Of a stretch of DNA of 64,000 nucleotides, positions 36,283 to 49,443 are shown piece by piece. The number at the start of each line of letters is the position of its first letter. Within the stretch, counting starts at the first letter, position 1. Location: positions 14,896,655 to 14,960,654 of the forward strand of contig JADWOT020000008.1 of the NCBI GenBank assembly GCA_036345935.2, given 5' to 3'. The notes under the pieces are model-generated. The model had not been told where the DNA came from and made no database searches. It was given only the letters and a program-made list of their open reading frames with translations. A program made the position numbers and the translations under genes. This DNA comes from Taenia hydatigena. Taxonomy: Eukaryota > Platyhelminthes > Cestoda > Cyclophyllidea > Taeniidae.

Positions 36283-39025
36283 CTTTCCTTGTGTTCTCGC
36301 GCTTTCTCCATTTCGCTCGTCGGTTTTGAAACCACACCTCCATACAAATAAGCATAAAAATAGAAAACAAAGTGTGAGATCATATCCTGATGCTGCCAGT
36401 GATGAAATGCATTTATAACACATGATCGGTTGAAGGGAACTTTTGGGCGACAAGCGGTCAGACCGCACCACCCTCTTCTGCCAGGCGTACTTTACTGACT
36501 CTCAAGACGAAGGCTGACGGTGATGCGCCTCCTCTAATAAAATATTTGACAATTCATGAACCCCTCCTCACATTACAGAGCATAAGCCATTTTTTCTAGC
36601 CAGTCGCCTCGATTTTAAGAAACCGAATAAAATCGACGAAGAGAAAAGCAACGAATATATTTTTTGCACAATGCATAATTAGAATTCTTTTGTGCAATAA
36701 AGAAACAAAAAATTTGCCATCCATTTGGATGCCGGATCTTTCGCCCATTACGTTGACTAAAGGTATCTCTACTAGTTACCCCATGCCTTTAGGCACTTGG
36801 TAACGTCTATAAGACATTAGAACTTGTAAATTTTGACGCGAAATAATTGCATAAGGCTAAGAAATGCCTTTCAAGCATCGCAAATACTCAAGATAATTAA
36901 TGATTTTTACGTGTCAAGCTGTAATAAATTAGAGTATTAATTAGACTAGTGATGATTAAGCCGGATAGTTTAAACGGCGATCAAATAAATAGTCGAAAAG
37001 CGATTTTTATTTGTCCAAAGCATCGCCTGTAATGCCTACCGTCCTATTTTGGCGTCGCACAAGCTAACAGTCAATCATGCTATAAAGGCACAGTCTGCTT
37101 AAATAACCTGACCAGCTTTTCGATTATAGTTTTAGTTCTCGACTCTCCCTTTCGTATGAGCCTGTGCGGTACTTACGCCACCATCGAGAGACTCATCATT
37201 AAAGGACTACAGAGGACGAGGTAAGACAGGATCTTTCTCCCATTTCAAATGTGTGCTTGTGGCCTCTCCGCATGAAATTTTAGCATCATGAAATGGAAAG
37301 TCATGCGTTGCTCTACACCGGATGGCTGTTTCTACCTCTGAAGGCTTTCTTGCACACCTTCGAATTGCACCAAGATGTATCGTGCAGATAGCTCACAATT
37401 TCGTCTGAAATTCACTCTCGGCTGAACAAAACTAAATTTTGTCTATCTAGGAGGGAGGTGTGCGTGTCTTGAAGTGTGAGATAGCAAATAACGGATCTCC
37501 TGTGAGTTATGAATGATGTGTTCTTTCCTCTCAGGCAAATCTTGCTACGCGTGAGGTTCATTTTGCGAAGGTGTGATTAAATGTAGCAAACAGGCAAGTG
37601 AATTTTTAAGCTCATCGAGTGTTCTCTCTCAGCATGTCAAAGGGACACATAAATTATTCATGACCCGCTATTCTCTAATTACTATAAGGTGTCAATCGCG
37701 ATGGTTGGTCATTCGAAACCAATAATGCAAAATCTTGCTGAACGTGATACACATGGGTGAAATCGTTTCAACTCCACACCTTCTCTAGATGCCGAACAAC
37801 AAATTTAAGAGGAAATCCCTTTCTCTAGTTCCTTGAAACGGACCAGAATCCTTTCAGACATAACATCCATTAGAAAATAATTGAGAGTACAATGAAGGAC
37901 GCTGAACCACTGGGCTGATGGACCGCTTGGAAGCTGGTCCTTACGAGTTACAACAACTGATCTCTCCATCGAGCTGCCCAAAAACCGCTCAAAATTCCTC
38001 ACTCTTTCATAATTTTTCGCAAAGTATTTTAGTTCATAACATAAGAAGTACATAAAATAGAAGATACGGATAAAATCAACTCCTTTAACAATACGTCCTT
38101 TTACTATCCTTACATTTGCCTACCCAATTTACTTATAAATTTCACACCGCAAAAATTCATTAATTCTTCAGCATTGCTTTCCGACGCGTTGTGCCTAACG
38201 AAGTTTCTGAACTTTAGTGCTTCTTGTGTAAGATAGTTCACTTGAGGGCAGGTGACGCTTTAATTTTGAAGATTTACCGCAGGATGTGTACGGCGGAAGA
38301 AAAATTCCGTTTTATTATTGCAGTTGTCAGTGCAGGTCTTCATTCATGTGATCCTACTATGTTACTGGTGCCAATAATCTCTTAACTAATGAGCGTAGCA
38401 TGCACACGAGCAAACACTAACCCAACTTAGGGGAAAATGCATGAAAAACAAGATGGAAGCATTGGTTTCTATGGTACCCATCCCTATATTTTCCATCCAT
38501 AGTTCCAGATGCCACGATGACAAAGTCTTCCTCACCCGACCTTCGCAGGCCGCCCCCAATCAAGCAGATGAACCTACCTGAATCCTAGACTCTGAGAGGT
38601 CAAGGCGTCGAGCCAAATCCTCACGACTTCGTAGACCCGGGTAATGACTCAGGCGGAACGCTGCATCCAACTCGCTCAGTTGTTGATTTGTGAAGTTGGT
38701 ACGGCTCCTTTGTCGTTTTCCACCCGTTGGTTCTGTATAAAGTTACTACTATTTATTAGAAGCCTAGGAAAAATCTCCTTCTTTCAGAGCTTTACAAATA
38801 GGCATGATAATGCATGAGAAGTGATATTTCTTGTTGGAAAAGATGTTTTGCTTCTCGTAAACTACTATAAACAATTGAGCAACGAGCAGAGTGAAGATTT
38901 ACCACGTTTTTTGAGTTTGTCGGCAGACGCAAGTACGTCCTTAGGCCGATAGTGATCAAATGGAAGTGGCATATCTACCTGGGGTATTCTTCGTAAATTT
39001 TCCTGCTGAATGGGATGGCTTTCTT
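36283..39025 (-). CDS. unc-4: Paired-class homeobox gene, unc-4/UNCX-like (partial model)
   Basis: Three consecutive minus-strand exons join in phase: 39025-38903, 38732-38578 and 36337-36283. They encode a pre-homeodomain linker (ending DKLKKRGEPTGGKRQRSR), then a full homeodomain with NFTNQQLSELDAAFRLSHYP, helix 2 REDLARRLDLSESRIQ, and recognition helix VWFQNRRAKWRK with Gln50 and Asn51. The intron between homeodomain positions 46 and 47 is the classic site in paired-class genes. The tail RENTRKG matches the KENTKKG or REHTKKG that follows the homeodomain in unc-4/UNCX proteins, which set neuron identity and somite or neural patterning in other animals. Helix 1-2 (PGLRSRED) is more divergent than in insects or vertebrates. 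The first exon and the end of the protein are not resolved. The family call rests on the homeodomain plus tail; another paired-class gene is the alternative. Confidence 0.8.
37805..38053 (-). other. Open frame inside the homeobox gene's large intron
   Basis: An 82-codon ORF on the same strand as the homeobox gene, inside its 2.24-kb intron. It has no splice sites in a phase that would fit the flanking exons and no recognised domain. Probably chance; recorded because it is the longest open frame in that intron. Confidence 0.15.
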
Positions 39026-40119
39026 CTAGAGGCAAAGAAAACGAATTTTATTTTTGTGCGGGTAATCGAGAGTCCCTGAAATATTAGGCAAATGCCAACC
39101 AGATAATCAGTCTACTAAAGCTAGGTGAATGCAACTATGCGTGGCTGTACCGACTATGCAAAGATCTAAACTTACTCGCCGCGAAATTCGGTAAAATTGC
39201 GGCAAAATCAAGACGCTTTTTAAATGGACAATGATTATTTTTAGTAAACTTTAAGCAAGTGCCTTGTTATGCAATTTCGAACAAAGAAGGGTTTTTATTT
39301 TCCTTCTTTCCTCTACGACTTCATGATAACCTAGTCACTTTTATAGGTGTGCAAAACAAATACCAACTATTTTATTGACGAGGCCATGTGAGCCGAAGAA
39401 GTCACGAGGGGAGTTCAGTGTTTCCAGGTGGGAAAGACCAGTCGGCTTAGAAACAGCATGACCATCTGCTTCCCATTGTTGCAGCTAAACAAAGGTCAGG
39501 AATGTATCGACACCCCTTTTGGTTTATTGCAGGTAAAAATTGGATTTTGACCTCTGCGCTCCGACTGCAAAGAGGACTTAAGCAATACCCCAGGTTTTGC
39601 GCAACGATGTACGGGGTGATGAGTGCCTTTTCCGCCTACTTCGAGGGTAGTCCCGGTGGAAAATTTTGAGTAGAATGGACTTATTGAACAAAATTTTACC
39701 TACTTATAAAGGCATCCGCGACCAACTTATGCTAATTATTTGCTGTAATAAGCCCAGTGCTGCCCAAATTCTGACACTTAGGTATGCCGATCACACAGAT
39801 GCTTCTGGCTTATAGACAAGCTCCAAAATACATCCCTTTTTAGGGATTATCTCAACTTGGGGTGATGTTTCAAGAAAAAGACATGTCTCAACAGACCTGG
39901 TGTTTACAAAACAAAAAAAGGACTTCATGATCTTTAAGTGAATGTTCCAGAAAAACTTCTTGACCAACCGATAACTGCTTCAGTTTGTACGGTTGATCAA
40001 AGGACGGGATTTCCCTTTTAACGAAAACTCGGCATTAGCATAGCCAGAAAGACGACAATAAAGAGGAGTGAAAGCATAGACAAAATTGAGGAGCTATCTG
40101 CAAAAGTGCTTTTCAGTAA
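39026..40119. other. Region between the homeobox exons and the next gene
   Basis: Should contain the 5' part of the homeobox gene or its promoter. A minus-strand GTAAGT donor at about 39178 ends a short open stretch whose phase would fit the exon at 39025, but I see no good acceptor or start codon for it. Confidence 0.3.
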
Positions 40120-42082
40120 ATGGACAGAGAGGCGAAAAGCCCTGGGAGAAATCGGAACACCCTCACCGTAGAACACCACCAACCTATAAGGCCGTACGCC
40201 AATGGTAAGGGCGGTGTCTACGCAATGAAAGGGGCTGATTTTTTCCGTGTATCACAAAGGCCTTCCTATCATGATATACTTTGCGCCCACAGTAAGGCTT
40301 CATCCATGTTTTCGTCAGGGCTAATTTGAATGTCCTCCATGGTCATCATCATTTAGTCACGTAACTGATGTTGAGAAGCGGAAGGAATGACACGTACCTC
40401 CAAATCACACGGGTTTCATTTATGTCGCCATGCCAACTATCACACGTGGTTATGACGACCGTATATGTCCAACCAACCACACTTCAATTGTGGTAGGGCT
40501 GTGGAGGCCTCAACCCAAGCCAACAAAGGTGGATTCGACTTAAGCATTTCTTTCCCTCATTTGCTTTTTTCAAAGGCAAAAAGTAAATTAGAGGGCTATC
40601 TAATTAAAATCGACAGATCTGTATTCTCCCAATTCTTGTGGCAAAGCAACACGAAACCGTAAGGTCTACGCAGTAATTAAGTAAAACCGAAGGGAAATTA
40701 GTGACCCATTTGGATAGCACGGGAGATTGCTATCAATGTGAGCCTCAAATTAATTTCAACCTGAGGCTTCTTTCTTGGGAACCAGTGGGAAATTTTGTTG
40801 ACTGAAAAATACACTTCCTCAAATTAGAAATTAAAATCTGTCTACAAAGTAAGTAATGCTAAAGTCGACAAAATCAAAGCTGATCGGAACAAACTTTTGC
40901 CCAAACAAGTAATACACCACTTATTTCAAAACGTATGAAGTGTTCCACTTCATTCACAGATGCCGGTAATGTAAATTCATGAATATGGACTTTGGCAATC
41001 AAATAGGCTTTTAGTTTTTGTGACAAATGAATTACGCTAGCCCACGGATGCATTTTCACTCCTTTCCCAAAATTTTTAATAAAATTGCAAACTTATAGTT
41101 GGTTATCGTGCAGACTAGCAAAAAGTGGTTCCTGTTGTGAATGCAGAAGAAAAGAAATGACTATAGCAATCCACAACGTTCACAAAAGTTTTGTCCCCAC
41201 AGCCCAACAGTTTGACCTTAGCCACCCATGTTTCCCGGCCCCTCGTTTCACCGATGAGACTTTTCACTGGAGGCGAGCAGGGGATCTGGATGAAGCGATG
41301 CAGCATCTCCTTTCCAGCCTAGGGTGCGCATCTTCTTCCACGTAAGTGATGTAGCATGTGGTGGGTGGTCTTGCAAGTAGGAATGGAGGCTTTCTGCTAA
41401 CTTATTCACTAGTCTCAACTGTTTCTGAGGAAAGCATTTTGCCCACCATTCACTTGTAGATAGATCACATCCCTAATTGTTTGGCCTTTCAGGAGTCGAA
41501 ACTTTCGTGTACGATTTAGCACGCACAAAGTAAGGAAATGGACAAAACGCTTGCGTATAATTGATAATATGGTCCTTCGTCTAACGCTGGAATATGAACG
41601 CATTTCCTCATCGCGAGTCAGTTGGTCAGTCACCAAATACTTCTTTCCAATGGTAAGTACTGAAGACGTACGTGAGAGAATGAAGAGGAAAAAGTGCTGC
41701 CTTTCAACTTGCGTATGTCAACGCTTTATACTGCATGCGTGTGGATAATGGTGTGTTCTTTGCAAGTCTCAACAATCCACAACGATTTATTGTATTTAAT
41801 TGTGCTCGTAACTAAAAGTAATTTCCTGTCATCCAGAGTACGCCTTTCTTAAAGACGATGCAACAGCGGGTTTTGGAATACAAACAAGAACGAAAAACGA
41901 GCATCATATGCTATGCTTGCATCGCGCCCGATCGTTCCGAGCGGTCAATCTTATTGGGGTTACTGTATCTACGCCAGCTTATCAGCATCGTAAACTGTTC
42001 CCCTTGTGTTGAACGCAGAGGTCAAACAAAATATTCGTTTTGGTGGCCAAATGAAAACGTGTTCTCAGAAATATTAAAATAG
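40120..42082 (+). CDS. Unidentified four-exon gene (about 209 aa)
   Basis: Exons 40120-40204, 41203-41341, 41493-41652 and 41837-42082. Every junction is a strong consensus site: donors AATG|gtaagg, CCAC|gtaagt and AATG|gtaagt; acceptors gtccccacag, ggcctttcag and gtcatccag. Phases 1, 2 and 0 agree throughout and the last exon stays open for 82 codons to TAG. An alternative start is the ATG at 41157, which reads into exon 2 without the first exon. The product looks soluble, with a basic stretch (THKVRKWTKRLR) followed by a helix-like LRLTLEYERISSSRVSWSVT. There is no signal peptide and no domain I know. A poly(A) signal is at 42451. Support is structural only, not by homology. Confidence 0.5.
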
Positions 42083-42450
42083 ACGTCACTTCTAAAATCC
42101 TGGACTTTAAAACACTCATAAATGCTATTTGAAAATATGGCAGATACTGTCACAAAGGATTGCTTTTACGTCCTATTTTGGAAGGAGTGTCTTCGATAGA
42201 TGCTGTCAAATTATTTGCCTACTTTGTACTGAAAAGTCATGCAAAACACCTGATGAACCAATGAGATGCTGCTGGTGGATAAAGGGATTGATAGAATACT
42301 TGAGAAAAGTGGCCATTGATGTGGGTACAAAAAGACTAGGTTTTGATGAAGTACATAAATCTAGAATAAAGTGGGCTTCCATATCCACTCTTACTACTTC
42401 TGCAGAGATTTTACATTGGGCTTAAAAACAAGCAAATAATTTACGATCGA

Positions 42451-42456
42451 AATAAA
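42451..42456 (+). terminator. Poly(A) signal AATAAA
   Basis: Canonical hexamer (gaaataaaatg) about 370 bases after the stop of the unidentified four-exon gene; the first one downstream of it that I see. Confidence 0.35.
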
Positions 42457-45400
42457 ATGTTTTCTTTGATAGGCGAAAACGCGCCATTCAAATTTTTCTT
42501 TGGAATGTAGCATCCGTGCAAATAATTAGAAGTATTCACTCTGAATGCCATTTCTCAGCAATTGGACTTGTCGAGTTGATAGCTTCAATTATTCAAAAAT
42601 GTTAAATTTGCCATTCAAAGAAATTATGAGGCGTCATCAAGTATTAATACAGTGGCATTCATTAGGAATTTGTTTTACAACGCTAATGCAAAATACTTTA
42701 CAAGTCAAACAACTTTATAAAAAATAGAATAATGCGAGGATTATAAAGTTCAATGAAATTGTGAGAAAGAGACGTCATCGGGAAGTAGCTTTTATATTAA
42801 TTTTAACCAAATTTAACACGAGTACATTGACTTAGCGTTAAATTGACAGTTAAGGCATGGGAATTCCTGCCTCACCTACCATCTTCCCAGTGAACATCAT
42901 AGGTATCTAAACAGAGCTTAGCAAGAAAAAGAAACGGCGAAACTTTCAGAGATTGCAACTTTTTTAGATTACGATGTAGGCTGTGCTCATAGATACCCCA
43001 ATGATATACCTGCATCGAGCCAAAAAAAGTAGCCGATCATCAGTCGTGCCTGACGTACACAATAAACAATAAGTCGGTCTATAATTTCTTGCAATAACGC
43101 ATCGCCTTTCACAGGAAAATAGTGTGTGATGAAATACCAAAGAAAGAATCGACCCGTATTAATAAGGATACATTCCATGGGAACTTTTACCACTGATAAA
43201 ATTGTAGGGTATGAGTAGCAAATATTGCATGCCATCCTTAAATAAGTAGGATACAGCTAAGAGGTATATGGATCCGGTCTGAAAATTGAATTCCCATTCC
43301 GAAACATCCATTTTGAGACCCGCAGATTACCAATCATGTGGTCAGCTAAACATCGTTGTCGTTTGTTACGCAGATGTAAATTAAGAGTTACTTCGGTCAA
43401 AAAAACGAGAAAAACAAAATTACGCATTTGTCGGACTCACCGTGCACTGCGCCGTAAGTGTCCACTTGCGGAAGTGACCCTTTGTGGTCATTAATGCGGG
43501 TCAGGGGATTCTGTAAATGCGCATGAAAAGTAGTAATGAATTTAGAGTAGCATAATAAATTTCTTACTAATTACTTCACTCTATGCTTTAGCGGACCGCC
43601 ATTTAAATACTATTTATTGCTTCAAGGGGTGGGAAAAGTTTTAATCCTGGATATACATATTATTTTATGGCGAAGTAAAGGAGAAAAGTCTCTCAGTGCG
43701 AACTCCTCATTTGCTATTTTTTAGAGCGGAAATCTAGTTTAAAGTGACACGTAAAATTATTTTTTGACTACGTCTGGATATCTATAGCCGACGAGTTTTG
43801 ATTTCAAGTTTACTGATAAGTTACCTTAAGGTCAGCCCTTAAACAGGTTTATAAAATGAGAACTGCCCGAAGTGTGGCTGATAAGCACACAAAACACTCA
43901 CTTGGGAATGGGAGCTAATCAATCTACCATTAAATAACAAATTTGTATACATATTGAGAGCTGAAGAAAAATTTTCTGAAAATTTAAATGGTGAAAACAG
44001 ATTTGTGCTTGTGCCGCTGAAAATAAATAACAAACTTTTTGGACTACAGTACAAAATGACTGATTTTAAGGTCAATAATATAACTGTTCTACACGATCAG
44101 TGTAGGAGAAATAGTAACTTGATATCTGTATTACCATGCAGCATGTAATGGAACTCGTTATTAATAGCTTCTTTTAAAATAACACAAACGGGACATCATA
44201 GGTAAATAAGCTTCAATTAGTGCCAGGAAGAATAATCTGCGCTGATATTTTCCTTGTCATATAGTTGATGCGGTTACAGCTTTCCTTTACACATCCACCA
44301 GAATTATGATAAAATTCATCAGTCACAACATTTACTTTAAAGTATACATTGAGTTAACATAAACACGGATAAGTTCTGACTTAAGAATGATTTTGAAATT
44401 TCGACCAGTATGGAACTAGAGGGAAAGCTAACCTGTGGTTGCAAAATTTGAACTAGCATATCCCAAAAACTTTCGCCTTCTGTCTCCTGCTTTGAGATTC
44501 CCTCCTGTAGCATTTTTTATTAAAAATGAATATCAATTCCTTTGTCCCTTTACCTCCTTATCATTACATTGGATAGCACATACGCACTTTTATATGCCGG
44601 CTGAAAACTTATTGGCTGCTTTAAGGTGGTCGACCAATGGCAATCGCGACTGTTAATTAGCGCAGCAAGCGCTTCAGTAGGGGAAGTGGAATGGTTGAAA
44701 TAGTTTGATTGGTGATGTTTGATTAGAAAGAAACTTCGTCGATCACAAGAAATTAGCATAAGGTACAGAATCATTGATATGTCAATTTATTTGTGCTTAT
44801 TGCCATTAAATGCTTGCCAACTGTAATCTGCTCATACTACATGAAATGGAATGGAAGCATAATTAATTCTGTAATGATTAACTGCTAAGATAAAACAGCT
44901 AAATTTTTACTGAATGGGACAAATGTGGCAGCAATTCGTATGCTCATAGAGGATAAGTGTGAAACTATTCAAATGGAGCTGGAGGATTTTTACTCTCACT
45001 TTCGAGCCTACTTTATAGGATACCGAAAATATTGTACAACATTTTGTGCATATATCTGGGATATGATGTCAAGAAAATGATACTTAAAAACAGAAAGGAA
45101 GGTTTTTTAGTTTTGTCTGCAAAATTAAGGTTACATTTAAACTAAGAGGGTTCTAGATTTCATTAAAAATGGACTTCATTTTCAATTATTATTACGTAAA
45201 AGACGACTCCTTCTGGGGGGACAGTGAAGGCACTAACCTTGTTACTTTGCAGTAACATGAGGTTATTTCTTTTGCACTGGAAGGAAAGATCTTGACATTA
45301 GGAAGGGTTAGGATCCGCCAGTATCAAAGCGCGCTAAAGTCAACAACAAAATATACGAAGAGTTGAAGGGCTTTCTGGGTAACTGATCCCAATGATGTTC

Positions 45401-48189
45401 ACTTTTAGGAGTGCTGTGCTTGCGTATCTGCAAAAGAAACTCCCGGCTTTGAGCATGGCAGGTGTTTAACTTTTCACAAGCAATGCACAGGCTCTTACTG
45501 CTCTCTGCACCAAGCACACGTTACAACAACTGGGCTGGGACACAACTGTCACATCCCTCTCTCAGCCTGCACCTCTATCCAAATAATTTTCGCCTTATTA
45601 AATTTTTAAGAATGCAACTATGTGAAGTAGATAAATTAAAAAACAACAGATTGCTTAATGTTTCCTTTGCTTCAGGCTTTTGAGTTATGCAAAGAAATTT
45701 GTTTACTTATTCAATTAGCTCTATTACTTGGCCAGTCTTCGATGTTGTTGTAAAAGGTTTGATAAAGTGCTTTGCGGCTGATTTACGAATCATGAACAAA
45801 TTCGAAAAAAAACACATTTGGTTTAATTGAGTGGGTCCTACATCTCGGTTGCCTTTTCGTGTGCTAGCAACTCTCAAACCCTGTCTCTCTTGTCAAGATG
45901 CGTCTATTATTTTCATGGATTTGCCGAAGCCTTAAAAAATTTGCAATGTCTGTGATCAAATTACGCGTGCTTTGCTGTTGGATTTCTTCTCCACGATTCC
46001 GGTTGGTAAATGGAATCTAGCTAGCGTGATGGACCGCAGATTTACGAGGAAGAATGAAATTTAAACATTAGGTTTACAAGAATACCTTAAATCCCTCTTA
46101 TGCATAGAAACTGGCACATAAAATGCACTTTTATAGGATACTGTCTTGTCTTGAGACTGACTCTCAAAAAAGACAAAATTGTTGGTTCCTTCAAATTCAT
46201 AAAATCCGTCTCTTTTTGAGACCAAGCGCCTCTACGCGCCAGTTAAATGCAAGCGTATTTTTTATCTATTACCTCATGGATTGTAAGAAAGAAAAGAGAG
46301 AATTCAAAGGAGTTAATTCCTTATTGTCAGTGAGCTTGACCTTCACCTTGGTAGCACAAATTATCTTGCTGACGGTCTGCAAGCCCCTCTATGCAATTTA
46401 GGAAAAGCTGTATTTAATCCATGAGTCTTATTAATTTTTAGGAGTGGTACTGGGTGTTACATCACCTTCTACAAAAACACATGAGGTATCTTCATGGATC
46501 TTTTCGCTGATTTTCAGTAGCGCTTATCCTCTTTAGTAAACTACATGGCCGAACAATTATTTTATCAGTTTCCATCTCGGTGACTGGCTTCATAAAGGAA
46601 CCCATCGTTTGAAATATGATGTCTTTTTGAAGTGAAATAGTCCTCACTTCGTGGAGACGGTTTGACACAGGTGATTTGAAACATGACTTCATACGTAAAT
46701 TCGAGTGCGTGACTCAGTGGTCGAGCAGATCAACAATGATTAGTTAACTTCGACTACTCTGACGTAAATGAGCACTGTTTTGAAAGTTACAATGACTACT
46801 TCCTTGTATATAGGCCATTCTTAGTGCCTCTGAGCCAGGATTTAAGGTGATAAGCTTTCAGAATTAAGTGCTCTTATAGCAGAGGCAAAATTCTTTATTC
46901 CGGCTCGAGGGCACTAAATGTTGGTTATTCAACTTAAAGTTTGTGCAAAAAAGTTAATTTGTCTAGTGTAAGAAGGACTGATATCCTTCTCTGTGCGATA
47001 TTTATAACCATCAAAAGAAAGTTCTCAAATAAATGCTCGACTGAAATCGTCTTAAGGAACCACAAAACTGTTTTTACTAAAACAAAAAAAGTAGAAAGAA
47101 ACATTTTAGTTTAGAGAAAATCTGGTGGTAAATATATAACGAAAATGGCGCGGTGAAGCTGTAGGGAATTCTGATAAGAAGCAGCTCCATCATAAAGTTT
47201 TTAACTTTCATTTGCTTTTGAGCATCTCTGACGCGTTCACTCTTTGTGACCCCTCAAGATTCCAACTGATTAACCAGTTTTGCGTGAAGTTACACTTTGT
47301 GCTAGCAACCCTTTTGGCACTAAAAAGGTAGCAACTTGCGCGAGAGCTAAGAACCGTCATGAACACGCTAGGGATGGCAGTACTCCAGAACTCCAAAGAC
47401 GCATATTCACGCGTCGTAGACACAGCTCCCATATACATCCACACGCATACGTTCTTATAGCCCATCGTTGCAAGATGAAAGCATCTGTTCTGGCGTCTCT
47501 GTCCTCCCGAGTCGTCTTGTAATCACACAGATACGCTGTTTGCACCAGTTTGGCCTTCCTGCTGGCTGTATTTTTGGTCAAATGAGTCACCGAAAAATTG
47601 GAAAATTTTGACCTTACACACTAGGAACAAAAGGTCAGGTCATGAAGTCTAAGCATTTACAGCTCTATCAGCACCTTTTGCTGTGCCCACCACACATTAA
47701 CAAGTGCCGCTCTATTTGGTCTGCTGCTAATGACCCAAAGTTGACCGCACTATGAGTCGAGTCTAACATGGTCGCAGAGCTACAGAAATTGGCTTCTCGT
47801 AGCACTTGTTGTTTGGCGCTTTTGGGGTTTAATGACGCGATGTTTGGGGCTCTGCGTGACCCACGCATTGACGCAACATCTGCAAGAAACCCCTTTATTG
47901 TTGCGAGTGTCCAGAAAATTATTGTCGTTATTTCTTAATAGGATATTGGGTAGCAAAGAACCTTCTGCGATGTTGAAGGCAGAGAATAAACCAACCTGTT
48001 TGCGGGCACATCATTTGTGAAGGGAAAGCTGTTATAAAAAAAACAAACTAAATGGGATCCACTGCATGCATTGACAGATGACAACAACCTTGAGAGACTA
48101 TCAGTTTCATTTTAACTTCTTCCAACTTATTGATATATGACTCTTGCATTTTGACAGTTTACTGACGAACAATATCCCACTCTTGTTAG
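42457..48189. other. Gene-poor stretch, no supported gene
   Basis: AT-rich with ORFs up to about 98 codons and no recognised domain. A minus ORF at 42987-43235 has an acceptor-like ttttatcag and a donor-like gtatatc but no partner exons. Between 47660 and 47940, two plus frames and one minus frame are all open and all look protein-like, so none can be preferred. Confidence 0.3.
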
Positions 48190-48370
48190 GTGCAGCTATA
48201 ATTTCGAAGGCCTATGGATGCTTCTTAAGATGCTGTTTGAGCTAAATCGTCTAGTCCAAAATGCGTACTTAAAACCAGAAGGTAGATGTGTCTACCCAGA
48301 ACTTTCAGATTCCCAATTGGCGACCAAGATAAGCGAATATGGCGCAGCAGCAGAAAATTTCATGGCGTGA
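48190..48370 (+). CDS. Exon-like open stretch, unidentified
   Basis: After cactcttgttag, sixty codons stay open to TGA at 48368-48370, with segments such as GLWMLLKMLFELNRLVQNAY and LSDSQLATKISEYGAAAENF. A donor-like site (CCAGAAG|gtagat) lies inside at about 48282. It may belong to the same plus-strand gene as the terminal exon at 49131, but I could not confirm a joining phase. A second overlapping frame is also open, so coding is uncertain. Confidence 0.22.
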
Positions 48371-49130
48371 ATCTTTTTCGCGAGGGGATGTCATTACTAC
48401 ACCTTGAGTTGGATATGAAAGAAAGACACTGCTCTACAGCATCCTCTGTATTCCTCACTTTCGCTTTAGGCTTCAAGTGATTTTCACTCTCTTGTCATTA
48501 GGCAATCACACAATCATTCAAAGTGAATTAGACAGTTAAGGAATTAATGTAAGGGTTAGCGTTTCTACTTTTGGAGACGAAGTTTATGCATATAAATTCT
48601 CTCGGCGACCTAATTAGTTCATTTGTACTTTTGAGAATTTACTTCGCTCTTTGCGTAAAAGACAAAAGATTCGGAAGCAAGAAGCCTTTAAGGAGAATGA
48701 CAAGACCCTGAAATAGCTTTTAGAAGTGCTGCCGTTTACGTAATGCTTTGTTGAAATGTTTTTGCTAAACTCCTCACGCTCCAAATTCGTCGCAGATTGT
48801 GTGGCGAGCCAAGAAAGGAGTAGGAATTCGCCTTGACTTTGTTCTTTCGGGACATCTGAGAATTTTTCCATTATGCTCCCTAACTAAATAGTTAATTGCT
48901 CTTGTGCTTTATTGCTAAAAATAACTTTCGGGTTGTCGCTAAAGCTTTTTTTAAAGTACGCAGATGAATAGATCATATCCGACAGATGCGATTGTACTGA
49001 CGGTTGAATAGACAATGCAATTCAGAGCGTATGAGCCTCGAAATTTCGAGTTTTTGTCAACTGACTAATTGACCGACTGATTTGTGATGAATTATGACTT
49101 TGTGTTGCAGCGTTAAGCGAACGAACTTAG

Positions 49131-49349
49131 TTTTGGTACTTGTCAAACAATCCAATGGTCCCATACACAGAAGCCTGCGCCAGCTTTGACGTGTATTGCA
49201 GACCCACAAGAGAGCCTCACGTCGATTGGTCGAGTAGCAATTTCATCAGATTATCAGAACCAATGGATACAAGTGAAAGAATTCCGAACAAATATTCTCT
49301 GCAGAAGAAACCACGGCTAACAGACCAGTTGGAAGATAGCTCAAAGTAA
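49131..49349 (+). CDS. Probable terminal exon, unidentified gene
   Basis: The in-frame stop TAG before this exon is itself the acceptor (gaacttag), so the open frame starts exactly at a splice site in phase 0 and runs 72 codons to TAA. It is hydrophilic, with FWYLSNNPMVPYTEACASFD at the start and a charged C-terminus. A canonical AATAAA follows at 49438, about 90 bases after the stop, as expected for a last exon. No family recognised. Upstream exons are not resolved. Confidence 0.35.
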   Translation, partial: FWYLSNNPMVPYTEACASFDVYCRPTREPHVDWSSSNFIRLSEPMDTSERIPNKYSLQKKPRLTDQLEDSSK

Positions 49350-49437
49350 TGCAACACCTCAAACCGCCTCATCCCACCTTCATCCTCTGTGCTGCTCTCA
49401 TTGCTTCCCCATCTGCAAGTGAAACTGACTTTTGAGA

Positions 49438-49443
49438 AATAAA
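49438..49443 (+). terminator. Poly(A) signal AATAAA
   Basis: Canonical hexamer about 90 bases after the stop codon of the probable terminal exon ending at 49349. Confidence 0.4.

Noticed and set aside
47668..47868. Minus ORF overlapping two open plus frames
   Set aside because: Three frames on two strands look equally coding-like here, so a strand cannot be chosen from sequence alone.
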